The notes under the pieces are model-generated. The model was not told where the DNA came from, ran no database searches, and saw nothing but the letters and a program-made list of their open reading frames with translations. Source: Marinobacter salinexigens (lineage in GTDB: Bacteria; Pseudomonadota; Gammaproteobacteria; Pseudomonadales; Oleiphilaceae). Taken from it: a stretch of 64,000 nucleotides of DNA. Below are positions 23,208-33,888 of the stretch, piece by piece. The stretch lies in the NCBI RefSeq assembly GCF_008370345.1, contig NZ_VTUU01000002.1, positions 558,001 through 622,000 of the forward strand, given 5' to 3'. The position numbers and the translations under genes were made by a program. The first letter of the stretch is position 1. The number at the start of each line of letters is the position of its first letter.

Positions 23208-24812
23208 TCAATTGGTCGTAGTGCTGTTCTGGTAGAAGAATGCCGCGCTCAGCAGTTCCTGAGTGTAACGCTCCCGGGGAGACCGGAATATGTCACCGGC
23301 ATTCCCGTACTCAATGATCTGGCCGTGTTGGAGCACCAACAGCTTGTGGCTAAGCGCCCGGACGACTGCAAGATCATGGCTGATAAAAATGTAGCTTAGA
23401 CCATATCTAGCCTGAATATCCCGAAGTAGCTGAATCACCTGCTTCTGGACCGTACGGTCCAGGGCTGAGGTAGGTTCATCCAGGATGATGATATCCGGCT
23501 GTAACACCAGGGCACGAGCAATAGCAATACGCTGGCGCTGCCCCCCCGAAAATTCGTGGGGATAGCGGTGCCTTGCATCAGGGTCCAACCCGACATCCCT
23601 GAGCGCCTGAATAACCTTACTTTCGTGTGCAGCGGCGCCATCAGGGTCGTGGATACCAAGTCCCTCGCCGACAATATCCTGAATGGACATTCTGGGGCTG
23701 AGGCTGCCGAATGGGTCCTGAAAGACAATTTGTATACGGCGGCGCCAGGGCCGAAACTGCTTCTGGGTCAGTGCTTCGAGCCGATCGCCGTCCATTTCAA
23801 TCTCGCCGGTCGACGCTGTGAGCTTTAGTAAAGCATGCCCAATGGTGGTCTTGCCGCTGCCACTTTCGCCCACGATCCCGAGGGTTTCACCCCGGCCCAG
23901 GGAGAAACTCGCTTGTTGCACCGCATGAAAGCTACTGGTCACCTTTCCGAAAAGGGATCGCTTGAGGGGGAAGCGAACATCCAGTTGGTGAACGTCGAGC
24001 AACCTATCGCGGTGATCCTGTCGCACGGGCGGGGTCGTGGGTGGCTCAGCATCCAGTAATTTACGGGTGTAAGGGTGTTTCGGTGCCGAAAACAGGCTCC
24101 CGGTATCTGAATACTCAACGCGGTTACCGTGTTCCATGACGGCAACCCGATCCGCATATCGGCGAACGATGGTCAGGTCATGGGTAATCAACAGTATGGC
24201 CATACCGAGTTTACGCTGAAGGTCCTGCAACAGCTCCAGGACCTGCTTCTGAACCGTCACATCGAGTGCCGTTGTGGGTTCGTCGGCAATGAGCAATTCA
24301 GGTTCATTAGCCAACGCCATGGCAATCATGACCCTTTGCTTCTGGCCACCGGACAGTTGGTGGGGATAGCTATCGAGTCGGCTTTCAGGGTTCTGTATAC
24401 CGACCAGGGCCAGCAACTCAAGGCAGCGATTTCTTGCCTGCGCGCCCCGCATGCCTTTATGAAGTTCCAGCGTCTCGCTGATTTGCTTTTCTACCGTATG
24501 CAACGGGTTCAGGGATGTCATCGGTTCCTGGAAAATCATGCTGATTTCCTGGCCACGTATCTGCCTGAGCCGTTTTTCGCTGGCCTGAAGCATATCCTCG
24601 CCCTGGAACAGAATTTCACCTTCAGGATAAGACGCATGCCGCTCATCGAGTAGCCGGAGGACCGACAGAGCCGAAATGGATTTGCCCGATCCACTCTCGC
24701 CAACCAGGGCAAGGGTCTCTCCCTTTGCGATGCTGATGGAAAGACTGTCCACTACCCGTGGGCCATGATCAAAACAAATCGATAGATTGCGTATATCTAA
24801 CAGGTTGCTCAT
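23208..24812 (-). CDS. yejF: Peptide ABC transporter ATP-binding protein (YejF-like, two fused ATPase domains)
   Basis: Cytoplasmic energy subunit with two ABC cassettes in one chain: Walker [13 protein letters not shown] with signature LSGGQKQRV in the first half, and [12 protein letters not shown] with [10 protein letters not shown] in the second. Each half ends with the oligopeptide-transporter C-terminal extension. ATG 24812 gives [14 protein letters not shown]; the longer frame to 24860 only runs into yejE. The fused architecture is that of YejF of the YejABEF importer, which takes up oligopeptides and, in enterobacteria, microcin C. It starts 1 bp from the yejE stop. Confidence 0.9.
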   Translation of the reverse strand: MSNLLDIRNLSICFDHGPRVVDSLSISIAKGETLALVGESGSGKSISALSVLRLLDERHASYPEGEILFQGEDMLQASEKRLRQIRGQEISMIFQEPMTSLNPLHTVEKQISETLELHKGMRGAQARNRCLELLALVGIQNPESRLDSYPHQLSGGQKQRVMIAMALANEPELLIADEPTTALDVTVQKQVLELLQDLQRKLGMAILLITHDLTIVRRYADRVAVMEHGNRVEYSDTGSLFSAPKHPYTRKLLDAEPPTTPPVRQDHRDRLLDVHQLDVRFPLKRSLFGKVTSSFHAVQQASFSLGRGETLGIVGESGSGKTTIGHALLKLTASTGEIEMDGDRLEALTQKQFRPWRRRIQIVFQDPFGSLSPRMSIQDIVGEGLGIHDPDGAAAHESKVIQALRDVGLDPDARHRYPHEFSGGQRQRIAIARALVLQPDIIILDEPTSALDRTVQKQVIQLLRDIQARYGLSYIFISHDLAVVRALSHKLLVLQHGQIIEYGNAGDIFRSPRERYTQELLSAAFFYQNSTTTN

Positions 24813-24813
24813 A

Positions 24814-25836
24814 TCAGCTCTTTCTGGGATCGAAGGCATCGCGGACGGCTTCGCCGACAAATACCAGCAATGTCAGCATGACGGATAGTGAAACAAAAGC
24901 CGATATACCGAGCCAGGGCGCATGCAAGTTAGCTTTGCCCTGGGCGATAAGCTCCCCGAGGGAAGGTGAACCTGAAGGGAGTCCGAATCCAAGGAAGTCG
25001 AGTGAGGTGAGGCCCGTGATTGCTCCGGTCAGGATAAATGGCAGGAAGGTGAGGGTAGCTACCATGGCATTTGGCAGGATATGCCGGAACATAATCCGGC
25101 GGTTATCCAGGCCAAGTGCCCGTGCCGCTTTGACGTATTCAAAATTGCGAGCGCGGAGGAATTCGGCACGCACCACGTCAACGAGCCCCATCCAACTGAA
25201 TAAAAGCATGATTCCCAGTAGCCACCAGAAATTGGGCTGAACGATACTCGACAGGATGATGAGCAGATAAAGAACGGGTAGGCCGGACCATACTTCGATA
25301 AAGCGCTGGCCCAGGAGATCAATCTTGCCACCGTAATAACCCTGCAGGGCACCTACCGCTACCCCTACGACACAGCTGGCCAGGGTGAGGGTGAGCCCGA
25401 ACAGAACGGAAATGCGGAATCCATAGATAACTCTGGCAGCGACATCCCGCCCCTGATCATCGGTTCCAAGCCAGTTAACGGAGCTCGGTGGTGCTGGAGA
25501 GGGTACATCCAGGTCGTAGTTAATGGTGTCATAGCTGAAGCGGATCGGGGGCCAGAGTATCCAGCCATTGGCGTTGATTTCTTCAGCGATGAACGGATCG
25601 CGGTAATCGGCTTCCGTGGGCAAGAACCCGCCGAAGGTTTCTTCTGTAACTGTTTGAACTACTGGAAAATAGAGATTCTCTTTATAGGAAACAATCAACG
25701 GTGAATCGTTGGCAATGACTTCGGCGATCAGGGAAAGCCCGAAGAGCAGGAGGAATAGCCACAGGGACCAGTAGCCCCGACGATTGGCTTTGAAGTTGCG
25801 CAGCCGTCGCTGTTGAATCGGGGAAAGGGGCTTCAC
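24814..25836 (-). CDS. yejE: Peptide ABC transporter permease (YejE-like)
   Basis: Inner-membrane permease of the BPD (DppC) family, 340 residues. An N-terminal cytoplasmic tail (RRLRNFKANRRGYWSLW) and first helix precede a long periplasmic insert (residues 40-135), as in YejE rather than DppC. The core has about five more helices, and the EAA loop (EYVKAARALGLDNRRIMFRH) contacts the ATPase. It lies 2 bp after yejB. Confidence 0.9.
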   Translation of the reverse strand: MKPLSPIQQRRLRNFKANRRGYWSLWLFLLLFGLSLIAEVIANDSPLIVSYKENLYFPVVQTVTEETFGGFLPTEADYRDPFIAEEINANGWILWPPIRFSYDTINYDLDVPSPAPPSSVNWLGTDDQGRDVAARVIYGFRISVLFGLTLTLASCVVGVAVGALQGYYGGKIDLLGQRFIEVWSGLPVLYLLIILSSIVQPNFWWLLGIMLLFSWMGLVDVVRAEFLRARNFEYVKAARALGLDNRRIMFRHILPNAMVATLTFLPFILTGAITGLTSLDFLGFGLPSGSPSLGELIAQGKANLHAPWLGISAFVSLSVMLTLLVFVGEAVRDAFDPRKS

Positions 25837-25838
25837 CT

Positions 25839-26924
25839 TTACGCACCCTCCCGGCTTTCAAAGTCAATTCTCGGATCAACAATGACGTAGGTGATGTCGC
25901 TGACGAGTTTCAGGATCAGCCCCATCAGGGTGAAAATATAAAGTGTCCCGAACATCACAGGGTAATCACGATTCAGTGCTGCCTCGAAACCGAGCAGTCC
26001 GAGCCCGTCCAGAGAAAAGATGACTTCAATCAGCAGTGAACCGGTGAAGAACAGGGTTACGAGCACACCGGGCAGGCTGGCAATAACAATAAGCATGGCA
26101 TTACGGAATACGTGTCCGTAGAGGACCTGTTTCTCTTCCAGGCCTTTTGCCCTGGCGGTTACTACATACTGCTTGCTGATTTCATCAAGGAAGGAGTTTT
26201 TGGTGAGCAGCGTGAGCGTTGCAAAGCCGCCAATCACGTTGGCAGTGACCGGTAGCGCCAAGTGCCAGAAGTAATCGCCGATTTTCTGATACCAGGTCAG
26301 CTCATCAAAGTTCAGTGAGGTGAGACCCCTGAGCGGGAACCAGTCGAAATAGCTGCCGCCCGCAAATACCACGATTAACAGCATGGCGAACAGGAAACCC
26401 GGGATAGCGTAGCCGATGACGATGGCAGAGCTGCTCCATACATCGAAACGCGATCCGTCGGTGACGGCCTTACGGATGCCCAGGGGGATCGAAATGAAGT
26501 AGATGACCAGCGTTGACCACAGGCCGAGCGAAATGGATACGGGCATCTTGTCGACAATCAGCTCGACAACGCTCTTGTCACGAAAAAACGAATCTCCGAA
26601 ATTGAAGGTCGCGTAATCGCCGAGCATCTTGATAAAACGTTCTGGAGCAGGCTTGTCAAAGCCGTACATGACTTCTATTTCTTTCAATAGCTCATCGGGT
26701 ATACCTCGGGTGGCGCGGCTATCGCCGGACGTGGTTGCCACCTCACCGCCGGTATCTCCGCCCGAAGCCCGTGAAAGGGCACTGCCTCCATGCCCTTCCA
26801 TTTCAGCAATGAGTTGTTCTACCGGGCCGCCGGGGGCGGCCTGAACAATAATGAAATTGAGAAGCATGATCCCGATGAGGGTCGGGATGATCAGGGCCAG
26901 CCTGCGGAAAATGTAGATGCCCAT
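25839..26924 (-). CDS. yejB: Peptide ABC transporter permease (YejB-like)
   Basis: DppB-type permease, 361 residues, starting [20 protein letters not shown] as usual for this family. The periplasmic insert after helix 1 (residues 38-85, rich in Gly/Ser/Glu) is characteristic of YejB. The EAA loop is [21 protein letters not shown]. It pairs with YejE to form the channel. Confidence 0.9.
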   Translation of the reverse strand: MGIYIFRRLALIIPTLIGIMLLNFIIVQAAPGGPVEQLIAEMEGHGGSALSRASGGDTGGEVATTSGDSRATRGIPDELLKEIEVMYGFDKPAPERFIKMLGDYATFNFGDSFFRDKSVVELIVDKMPVSISLGLWSTLVIYFISIPLGIRKAVTDGSRFDVWSSSAIVIGYAIPGFLFAMLLIVVFAGGSYFDWFPLRGLTSLNFDELTWYQKIGDYFWHLALPVTANVIGGFATLTLLTKNSFLDEISKQYVVTARAKGLEEKQVLYGHVFRNAMLIVIASLPGVLVTLFFTGSLLIEVIFSLDGLGLLGFEAALNRDYPVMFGTLYIFTLMGLILKLVSDITYVIVDPRIDFESREGA

Positions 26925-26970
26925 CTAGCGACGTATTCCTTCCGAAACTTCGTGGGTCAGAATCATTGGC

Positions 26971-28800
26971 TCAGGGCTTTATCCACCAGTTGTCAGGATC
27001 TACCCCGTTTTTAGGGGTGTTTTCAGGCCGTGCCAGGGTATTCCAGTAGGCAACCCTGTCCTTGTCGAGGTACCAATTGGGAATTACGTAGTGGCCGTGC
27101 AGCAGAACGCGGTCCAGGGCTCGGGTACGGTAAACCAGTTCCTGTCGGTCCGGGGCCTGGATCAGCATGTCCACCAGTTCGTCAACGACAGGGTCCTCAA
27201 CTGCCATATAGTTCCGGGAGCCAGAAACATCTGCGTTGGATGAGTACCAGAATTCTCTCTGTTCATTACCTGGTGAGTCGGATTGTGCAATCCCCTGTAC
27301 CGCCATATCGTAGTCAAACTTGCGCATGCGTTGTACGTATTGATTGGTATCAACCAGGCGGACTGACATATCAATTCCAAGCCGTGCCAGGTTGTTCTTG
27401 AAGGGCAGTACAACCCGCTCAAATGTCTTCTGGTATAGCAGGAATTCAAACGTCAGGGGCTCACCGCTCGCCTCATTGACCATCTTGCCGTCGCGAATGG
27501 CGTAGCCAGCCGCTCGCAGTAGCTCCAAAGCCTTCCGGAGGTTTTCCCGAAGCCCTTTCTGGCCGTCTGTTGTTGGCGGAGCGTAAACCTCGGTAAAGAC
27601 GTCATCGCTGACTTTTCCGCGGAATGTGTCGAGTATCTCCAGTTCCCGACCTTCAGGAAGGCCAGAGGAGGCCAGCTCGCTATTGGCAAAGTAACTGTCA
27701 GTACGGGTGTACTGATCGAAAAACAGGTTTTTGTTGGCCCACTCGAAATCAAAGGCATAGGCGAGGGCTTCTCTTACACGTGGATCCTTGAACACCTCCC
27801 GACGGGTATTGAAGGCAAAAGCCTGCATGCCGGCAGGGCGGTGATGCTGGATGGCTTCGGTCGCAATCGAACCGTTCTCGAACTGGGGGCCTGTGTAGGC
27901 CGTTGCCCAGTTTTTAGCCGAGGATTCCACCCGAAAATCGAAGTTGCCGGCCTTGAAGGCTTCCAGTGCAACTGTATCGTCGGTGTAGTAATCAAAGCGG
28001 ATTTTGTCGAAGTTGAAACGACCTTTCCGGGTTGGGAGGTCTTTGGCCCAATAATCATCAACCCGTTCGTAGGTAATTGAGCGCCCCGCTTCGAAATCGC
28101 CGATGCGGTAGGGGCCGCTGCCGACCGGAGCTGTCAGACCGTTGTCGCCGAACTCCCGGTCTTTCCAGTAGTGTGCCGGAAGTATGGGCAACTGCCCGAG
28201 AATCAGTGGTAGCTCACGGTTGGTTGTTTCCTTGAAGTTAAAGCGTACACGATGAGGGCTTTCTACCGTAACTTCGGCGACGTCTGCATAGTAGTTACGG
28301 AACATCGGGTGCCCCTTGGTTACCAGCGTCTCAAAGGAAAACTTTACATCGTCTGCAGTAATGGGCTCGCCATCCTGGAAACGAGCCTCTTTGTTCAGGT
28401 TATAGATCACATAGCTACGATCATCCGGGGTCTCGATGGATTCGGCAATCACGCCATAGGCCGAGAATGGCTCATCTGCAGACGATTCCAGCAAAGTGTC
28501 ATACAGGTAACTTCCAATGCCTGTCGCCGCCACGCCCCGGATGACGAAAGGGTTAAATGAATCGAAGCCATTGGCGACGACGGCACGCCTGAGCGTGCCA
28601 CCTTTCGGGGCGTCAGGATTTACATAATCGAAGTGCGTAAACCCGGGCGAATATTTGGGACTGCCGTGCATGGCAATACCTTCATGTACCTCGGAGGTAC
28701 GCGAAGTAATATCACTGGCCAGGGAAGGTGGGGAGACGGCCAGCAGGGCCAGGGAAGAAAGGATCGTCGTAAGGGTAAAAGCTGTCCGTATGCTCGTCAT
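26971..28800 (-). CDS. yejA: Extracellular solute-binding protein of the peptide transporter (YejA-like)
   Basis: Periplasmic binding protein of SBP family 5, first gene of the yej operon. ATG 28800 gives a signal peptide (MTSIRTAFTLTTILSSLALL..., cleavage near SLAS); the frame reaches back to 28920 but those 40 residues are hydrophilic and not signal-like. The mature N-terminus GIAMHGSPKYSPGFTHFDYV and the FQDGEPITADDVKFSFETL block are typical of YejA. At 609 residues it is full length. A single binding protein is encoded here; related pseudomonads, as I recall, carry two. Confidence 0.88.
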   Translation of the reverse strand: MTSIRTAFTLTTILSSLALLAVSPPSLASDITSRTSEVHEGIAMHGSPKYSPGFTHFDYVNPDAPKGGTLRRAVVANGFDSFNPFVIRGVAATGIGSYLYDTLLESSADEPFSAYGVIAESIETPDDRSYVIYNLNKEARFQDGEPITADDVKFSFETLVTKGHPMFRNYYADVAEVTVESPHRVRFNFKETTNRELPLILGQLPILPAHYWKDREFGDNGLTAPVGSGPYRIGDFEAGRSITYERVDDYWAKDLPTRKGRFNFDKIRFDYYTDDTVALEAFKAGNFDFRVESSAKNWATAYTGPQFENGSIATEAIQHHRPAGMQAFAFNTRREVFKDPRVREALAYAFDFEWANKNLFFDQYTRTDSYFANSELASSGLPEGRELEILDTFRGKVSDDVFTEVYAPPTTDGQKGLRENLRKALELLRAAGYAIRDGKMVNEASGEPLTFEFLLYQKTFERVVLPFKNNLARLGIDMSVRLVDTNQYVQRMRKFDYDMAVQGIAQSDSPGNEQREFWYSSNADVSGSRNYMAVEDPVVDELVDMLIQAPDRQELVYRTRALDRVLLHGHYVIPNWYLDKDRVAYWNTLARPENTPKNGVDPDNWWIKP

Positions 28801-28925
28801 GGGTCTCGCACGTTCCGGATGATCAGGCCGGTGTGCCGAAGTCCGGTCCGGCACACCGTTGGACTCTTGTTGAGCCCTTATGATTCTTGTCGTTGCGGAA
28901 AGTTCCAGTGAATGCTTCAAACCAG

Positions 28926-30665
28926 TCAGGGACTATTCCGTATGTCCACGTAGAGTACCAGACTTTGCCCTGGTTGCAGATAACGGGCTGTATTGAGGTC
29001 ATTCCAACTTGCGATGTCGCGCACATTCACCGAAAAACGACTGGCAATGGTGGAGAGGGAATCGCCCTTGCGAACCCGGTAGCCGACCTTTCTCACCATT
29101 GCCTTACCGCGTACGCTGTTGCTGGCTACCACCGTAGGCTGTGAGCTTTTTGACCAGATCACCAGTTCCTTTCCGGGGATCAGCGGGTCACCGGGTGCCA
29201 TGCTGTTCCAGGCGGCAACTTCCCTTACCGTAACGCGATGCTCCCGTGCGATATCCCAGAAGGTGTCACCCCGGCGGACGGTGTAACGGACTTTTGCGCC
29301 GTTACGCTGTCGGTCCTGTTTGCGCTCCAGCCTCTGGGAGGCGCTAAGGGCATAGGTATCGGAGCCCTGGCTTGCGGAAGGAATCATCAGGCGCTGGCCG
29401 ATCCGGATCATATCGCCATTGAGCTTGTTCACCTGGCGTATGACGGAAGGCGTGGTCGAAAATTTTTGGGCAATTCTGATCAGGCTGTCACCGGACTGAA
29501 CCTTATAGTTTTGCCAGGAGACTCTCTGGGATGGGGGAATTTCCGTAAGCGCATTACGGAAAGTCTCAGCGTTGCTCCGTGGAACCAACAGCCGGTGAGG
29601 GCCGTCCGGATTTGTGGCCCAGCGGTTATAGGACGGGTTCAGCAGATAAATTTCGTCAATATCGACCTGTGCGAGCTTTGCTGCCTGAGCGAGATCCAGC
29701 TGGGATCCGGTGTTAACAACTTCAAAATAGGGCTCGTCATCCAGAGGCGGAAGTTCGATACCATAGGCTTCGGGGTTATCGAAAATCTTGGCCAGAGCAA
29801 TGAGCTTCGGTACGTAGTGGCGGGTTTCCTGGGGTAGCTGTAGCGACCAGAAATCTTGCGGCCGGTTGGCCTTACGATTTCTGCGCATGGCGCTGGATAC
29901 TGTTCCGCCACCGCTGTTGTACGCAGCCAGAGCAAGGGTGTAGTCGCCATCAAACCGGTTGGCGAGGCGTTCGAGATAGGTGAGTGCCGCGTCCGTTGCT
30001 GCGACGACATCGCGACGATCGTCATGCCACCAACTCTGGGTTAACCCGAAGTACTTGCCGGTTGACGGAATGAATTGCCACAGACCAGCGGCCCGCCCGT
30101 GGGAGTATGCGAACGGGTCAAAGGCACTTTCTACCACCGGTAGCAGTGCGAACTCTGTGGGCAAGCCCCGCTTTTCAGTTTCTGAAATGATGTACTGCAG
30201 GTAACGGGTGCCGCGATCGACTACGCGATTAATGTATTTCGGGTGTGTCGAGTACCAATTTAGCTGATCCCGGACACGCTCATTATCGATACTGTGGTCG
30301 AGTGCAAACCCCGCCCTGAGACGTTGCCAGAGGTCAGAATCTTCGGGGTTATCGGCCTGATCCTGTGGGTAGGGCGTATTCAGTGAATCGCGGGCCTCTC
30401 GGGCGGTGGCCTGCAGCTCTGGAGAAATCGCATCGTCCAGGGGACGGTTAAGGTCATCACCGCCATTTGTCTCCAACGACTGCTTGAGTTCGTCGTCGCC
30501 GGTGGCGACAGTAACCTGGTCCGAATCCAGCGGGTTAGTGTCAGCGTCCGATGCCTGAAACCAGGTAGAAGGCGAGCTCCAGAAAGAATCTTGTTGCGGA
30601 GCGGCACTGCATCCGCTGATGAGGGTGCCAGTGAACACCAGCAGAGAAAAACGTCTGACCGACAT
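28926..30665 (-). CDS. mltD: Membrane-bound lytic murein transglycosylase D
   Basis: Lipoprotein that cleaves peptidoglycan glycan strands to 1,6-anhydromuropeptides. The signal peptide ends in the lipobox LISGC (Cys about 19). The SLT domain holds the catalytic Glu in LLPVVESAFDPFAYSHGRAA and the GLWQFIPSTGKYFGL motif. Three LysM repeats follow near residues 395, 465 and 535 (YKVQSGDSL, YTVRRGDTF, YRVRKGDSL). At 579 residues the three-LysM form is longer than the two-LysM E. coli protein. Confidence 0.93.
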   Translation of the reverse strand: MSVRRFSLLVFTGTLISGCSAAPQQDSFWSSPSTWFQASDADTNPLDSDQVTVATGDDELKQSLETNGGDDLNRPLDDAISPELQATAREARDSLNTPYPQDQADNPEDSDLWQRLRAGFALDHSIDNERVRDQLNWYSTHPKYINRVVDRGTRYLQYIISETEKRGLPTEFALLPVVESAFDPFAYSHGRAAGLWQFIPSTGKYFGLTQSWWHDDRRDVVAATDAALTYLERLANRFDGDYTLALAAYNSGGGTVSSAMRRNRKANRPQDFWSLQLPQETRHYVPKLIALAKIFDNPEAYGIELPPLDDEPYFEVVNTGSQLDLAQAAKLAQVDIDEIYLLNPSYNRWATNPDGPHRLLVPRSNAETFRNALTEIPPSQRVSWQNYKVQSGDSLIRIAQKFSTTPSVIRQVNKLNGDMIRIGQRLMIPSASQGSDTYALSASQRLERKQDRQRNGAKVRYTVRRGDTFWDIAREHRVTVREVAAWNSMAPGDPLIPGKELVIWSKSSQPTVVASNSVRGKAMVRKVGYRVRKGDSLSTIASRFSVNVRDIASWNDLNTARYLQPGQSLVLYVDIRNSP

Positions 30666-30718
30666 ATCGTCATTCCGGTAGTAAGGTTTTGCCGGCTTGT
30701 GTGTAAAATGCCGGCAGA

Positions 30719-30747
30719 TTTATAGGCTTACGGTCACAAACTTGTAA
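30719..30747 (-). promoter_or_regulatory. Candidate sigma70 promoter for mltD
   Basis: On the minus strand TTACAA (30742-30747), a 17-base spacer and TATAAA (30719-30724) lie about 55 bases before the mltD ATG. Confidence 0.5.
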
Positions 30748-30819
30748 CGATTCTAAGGGCCCCGTTTTGGGAGGGTCAAGAAACCTCTCGTTACGGCCGT
30801 GAGAGGAATTGTTAACCGA

Positions 30820-31614
30820 TCAGAAATGGTCCTTTCCGTGGCGAATGGCAGCAAAGATGTCGTCTTCCGTTTCCGAAGGCAGTCCAGCCTGCTGGCAATA
30901 GCGTTTTGCGGCTTCGATTACCATCGGGTCATCCCAGCGTAGAAAAGGGTTCAGCTTTCGCTCGGTGCCGATGGTCGAAGGTACCGTTGGCTTGCCCGCA
31001 TCCCGGTCAGCCGCGCATTGCTGTTCAAATGCTGCGAGATCCAAATCACCAGGCAGTAAATCCCGGGCAAACCGGAGATTGGCCAGCGTGTATTCATGGG
31101 CACAGTAGACGGCTGTTTGCTCAGGAAGAGAGCGAATCGTATCCAGAGAATGGCGCATCTGAGAGGGCGTGCCTTCAAACAGTCGGCCACAGCCGCTTAC
31201 GAAAAGCGTGTCACCGCAGAAAAGCACGGGGCGGCCGTTTACGCTCTCGCTGCTGAAATACGCAATATGATCGAGGGTATGGCCCGGCACGCCATGAACT
31301 TCAAAAGTCAGGTCTCCCCATGTCAGAGTGTCGCCCGGTAGTACGGCTTCCGTAGAACCTTTGAAAGGTGAGTCTGCAGGTCCGACTATGCGGCACTCGG
31401 GCCATTTATCCAGAAGCGATTTAACTCCACCTACGTGATCCGGGTGGTGATGGGTGATCAAAATGGTATCGAGGGTGAGGTTGTTGGCCAGCAAATAATT
31501 AATCACCGGCTCGGCTTGCCCAGGATCAACCACCAGTGCTTGCGATGTTTGTGAGTCCGTCAGGCACCAGATGTAATTGTCGGAGAAGGCCGGGATAGCG
31601 GTGATGGTCAGCAT
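30820..31614 (-). CDS. gloB: Hydroxyacylglutathione hydrolase (glyoxalase II)
   Basis: Hydrolyses S-lactoylglutathione, the second step of methylglyoxal detoxification. Metallo-beta-lactamase fold with the binuclear zinc motif [11 protein letters not shown], the GHTLDHIAY His and the FCGDTLF Asp. The C-terminal half has the glyoxalase II substrate region [14 protein letters not shown] 31614 is chosen over the upstream ATG at 31662 because [16 protein letters not shown] is the canonical N-terminus; this gives 264 residues. It is divergent from the yafS-like gene, as in E. coli. Confidence 0.93.
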   Translation of the reverse strand: MLTITAIPAFSDNYIWCLTDSQTSQALVVDPGQAEPVINYLLANNLTLDTILITHHHPDHVGGVKSLLDKWPECRIVGPADSPFKGSTEAVLPGDTLTWGDLTFEVHGVPGHTLDHIAYFSSESVNGRPVLFCGDTLFVSGCGRLFEGTPSQMRHSLDTIRSLPEQTAVYCAHEYTLANLRFARDLLPGDLDLAAFEQQCAADRDAGKPTVPSTIGTERKLNPFLRWDDPMVIEAAKRYCQQAGLPSETEDDIFAAIRHGKDHF

Positions 31615-31743
31615 ATGTGCCCCTGTAGCTGTTCTGGGAGTGTGGCTGATATGATAGAACATCGAACCGCAGCATAGAAACGGGGCATCTGACTGTCTGC
31701 CCGCTCAGATCATACGAATGCACGCTAACCGGGGTCGCCAGGA

Positions 31744-32523
31744 GTGAAACACACTGACGCTATTGATTATCCCGCACGCCATGAAAGCTTTGAGCGCTGG
31801 TTCCAGACGCCGTTAGGCCGTTCGTTGCTGGCGGATCAACGCAATATGCTGGACCGCGAATTGGCTGCGTTGACCGGCGCCCGCCAGTTGCAGGTGGGCA
31901 TCAGCCACAGGTTGCCGCTGGCTACCAGCACGGATTTTGTCCAGAAAATCATCACCACGCCCCGTTGGTATCCTCATATTCCCGAGGGGGTTGCGGTTTG
32001 TGATGCTGATGAGCTGCCATTTCCCGGTGATTCCATGGATTTGGTGGTACTGCACCATACCGCGGACTTTTCCGAATATCCCCACGAAGTACTTCGGGAG
32101 GCTGCCCGGGTATTACGAGGTGAAGGCAATATCGTGCTGATGGGGCTGAATCCACTCAGCCTCTGGGGCGTGAGGCGGCTGGTGTCCAGACACCATGAAG
32201 GACCTTGGGGCGGAAGATTCCTGTTGCGGGGGCGGATGGAAGACTGGCTCCACTTGCTGGGTTTCAATATAGAAGCTTCAACTACCCGGTTTTTCCGTCT
32301 GCCACTCCAGCGTAGCGGGCGGAAGCGTCGAAGCCGCATTGATAACAGACTCTCCCAGAACCCATTCCTGCCCGTGGGCGCTTATTACTGTATCCTTGCG
32401 AGAAAGCGGGTAGCCGCCGGTATACCGAAGCGGCCTGTGTGGCGGAAAAACGTGATTGCCATGCCTGGTGCCGGTGCTGTAGGGGCCTCTCGGGGTTGTG
32501 CTCGTCAGCAATCCCGCAACTGA
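31744..32523 (+). CDS. SAM-dependent methyltransferase, YafS-like
   Basis: A class I methyltransferase of the family that lies between gloB and rnhA in many gammaproteobacteria. GTG start at 31744 with GGAG close upstream. The acidic loop VAVCDADELPFPGDSMDLVVLHHTADF (motifs II-III) and HEVLREAARVLRGEGNIVLMG are visible. The glycine-rich SAM motif I is degenerate (LQVGISHRLPLA), unusual for a class I enzyme but, as far as I recall, common in this family. The substrate is unknown. A basic C-terminal tail follows residue 200. Confidence 0.82.
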   Translation: MKHTDAIDYPARHESFERWFQTPLGRSLLADQRNMLDRELAALTGARQLQVGISHRLPLATSTDFVQKIITTPRWYPHIPEGVAVCDADELPFPGDSMDLVVLHHTADFSEYPHEVLREAARVLRGEGNIVLMGLNPLSLWGVRRLVSRHHEGPWGGRFLLRGRMEDWLHLLGFNIEASTTRFFRLPLQRSGRKRRSRIDNRLSQNPFLPVGAYYCILARKRVAAGIPKRPVWRKNVIAMPGAGAVGASRGCARQQSRN

Positions 32524-32557
32524 ATCAACGTGAAGTCATCGAATATCAGGAGTTTCA

Positions 32558-33001
32558 ATGTCTGGCAAGGTGGTTCTATATACCGACGGGGCGTGCAAGG
32601 GGAATCCCGGTCCCGGCGGATGGGGGGTGGTCCTGCGTTATGGTGATGCAAAAAAGACCCTTCACGGCGGAGAGGCTGATACCACCAACAACAGAATGGA
32701 GTTGATGGCGGCAATAAAGGGGCTTGCAGCACTCAAACGGTCGTGCCAGGTGGAGCTTTATACCGATTCCCAGTACGTGCGCAAAGGCATAACGGAATGG
32801 CTCGCTGGATGGAAACGCAACGGCTGGAAAACTGCAGCAAAAAAGCCCGTCAAAAATGCTGATCTTTGGCGTGAGCTGGACACTGAAGTGGCCCGCCATC
32901 AGGTAAACTGGCACTGGGTAAAAGGCCATGCAGGTGTTCCCGATAACGAGCTGGCGGATGAGTTGGCGAACCTCGGCGTTTCCGAACTCGCCAATGCATG
33001 A
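32558..33001 (+). CDS. rnhA: Ribonuclease HI
   Basis: Degrades RNA in RNA-DNA hybrids. All four active-site carboxylates are in place: Asp in [16 protein letters not shown], Glu in [12 protein letters not shown], Asp in [11 protein letters not shown] and Asp in DNELADELA. The basic handle [15 protein letters not shown] is present. The 147-residue length is standard. A GGAG ribosome binding site precedes the ATG. Confidence 0.96.
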   Translation: MSGKVVLYTDGACKGNPGPGGWGVVLRYGDAKKTLHGGEADTTNNRMELMAAIKGLAALKRSCQVELYTDSQYVRKGITEWLAGWKRNGWKTAAKKPVKNADLWRELDTEVARHQVNWHWVKGHAGVPDNELADELANLGVSELANA

Positions 33002-33027
33002 ATGTCCGAAAGGCTGATGAGTAAGTT

Positions 33028-33738
33028 ATGAGACAGATAGTACTGGATACTGAAACCACGGGTATCGACCCGAACGAAGGCCACCGGATCATCGAAATCG
33101 GTTGCGTTGAGGTGATCGAACGGCAGCTGACCGGTCGCCACTACCACGTGTACGTCAACCCGGAACGGGAAGTTGAGGCGGAAGCCATTACCGTACACGG
33201 CATCACGAACGAATTTCTGGCGGACAAACCGAAGTTTGCTGAAGTTGCTGACGAGTTCTTTGAATTCATCAAAGGAGCGGAGCTTGTCATCCATAACGCG
33301 GCGTTCGACGTGGGCTTCATGGATTCGGAATTTGCCCGTCTCAAGCCTGTCCGAAAAACGGCTGACCATTGCGGTATCGTCGACTCCCTTGCAATTGCGC
33401 GCGCCAAACATCCGGGCCAGAAAAATAATCTCGACGCGTTGTGTAAACGGTATGGCGTTGATAACAGCAGCCGGGAGCTTCACGGAGCACTGCTTGATGC
33501 TGAAATCCTGGCGGACGTTTATCTCCTTCTGACCGGTGGGCAGACGGCGCTTTCCCTGGATGCAGGGTCGGAAGAGGGTGGGGCCGCAGGAGGAATCAGG
33601 CGCCTGACCGGAGATAGATCACCGCTTGCGGTTGTTCGTCCAACGGATGAAGAGTCGGGCGCCCATGAAGAGTTCATGGCGATGCTGGAAAAGCAGGCCG
33701 GTGAAACAGTGTGGGGACGCTTACAGGCGCAGGAATGA
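33028..33738 (+). CDS. dnaQ: DNA polymerase III epsilon subunit (3'-5' proofreading exonuclease)
   Basis: Proofreading subunit of the replicative polymerase. DEDDh exonuclease motifs: Exo I VLDTETTGIDP, Exo II HNAAFDVGFMD, and Exo III with the catalytic His in ELHGALLDAEILADVYL. The C-terminal 50 residues form the polymerase-tethering tail. At 236 residues it is typical. E. coli places rnhA and dnaQ divergently; here they are co-oriented, 26 bp apart. Confidence 0.95.
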   Translation: MRQIVLDTETTGIDPNEGHRIIEIGCVEVIERQLTGRHYHVYVNPEREVEAEAITVHGITNEFLADKPKFAEVADEFFEFIKGAELVIHNAAFDVGFMDSEFARLKPVRKTADHCGIVDSLAIARAKHPGQKNNLDALCKRYGVDNSSRELHGALLDAEILADVYLLLTGGQTALSLDAGSEEGGAAGGIRRLTGDRSPLAVVRPTDEESGAHEEFMAMLEKQAGETVWGRLQAQE

Positions 33739-33779
33739 GAACTGAGTCGGCCTGTACCAAATGTTACATTCCGGCTTTC

Positions 33780-33807
33780 TTGAGGTACTTGAGTTTTATG
33801 TTATAAG
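33780..33807 (+). promoter_or_regulatory. Candidate sigma70 promoter for fimL
   Basis: TTGAGG (33780-33785), a 16-base spacer and TATAAG (33802-33807) lie upstream of fimL. Transcription from here would give a leader of about 155 bases that contains a hairpin. Confidence 0.4.
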
Positions 33808-33888
33808 TAATGATAAGTTCGCCAGTTTTTTACGACCACGTTTTGTAAAGGTGAACCTCTGCCGGGTAGGATTGGTCCGGTGCATAAC

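Noticed and set aside
31744..32523. Methyltransferase as a pseudogene because SAM motif I is weak
   Set aside because: The frame is intact, the other motifs are present and the gene keeps its conserved place between gloB and rnhA.
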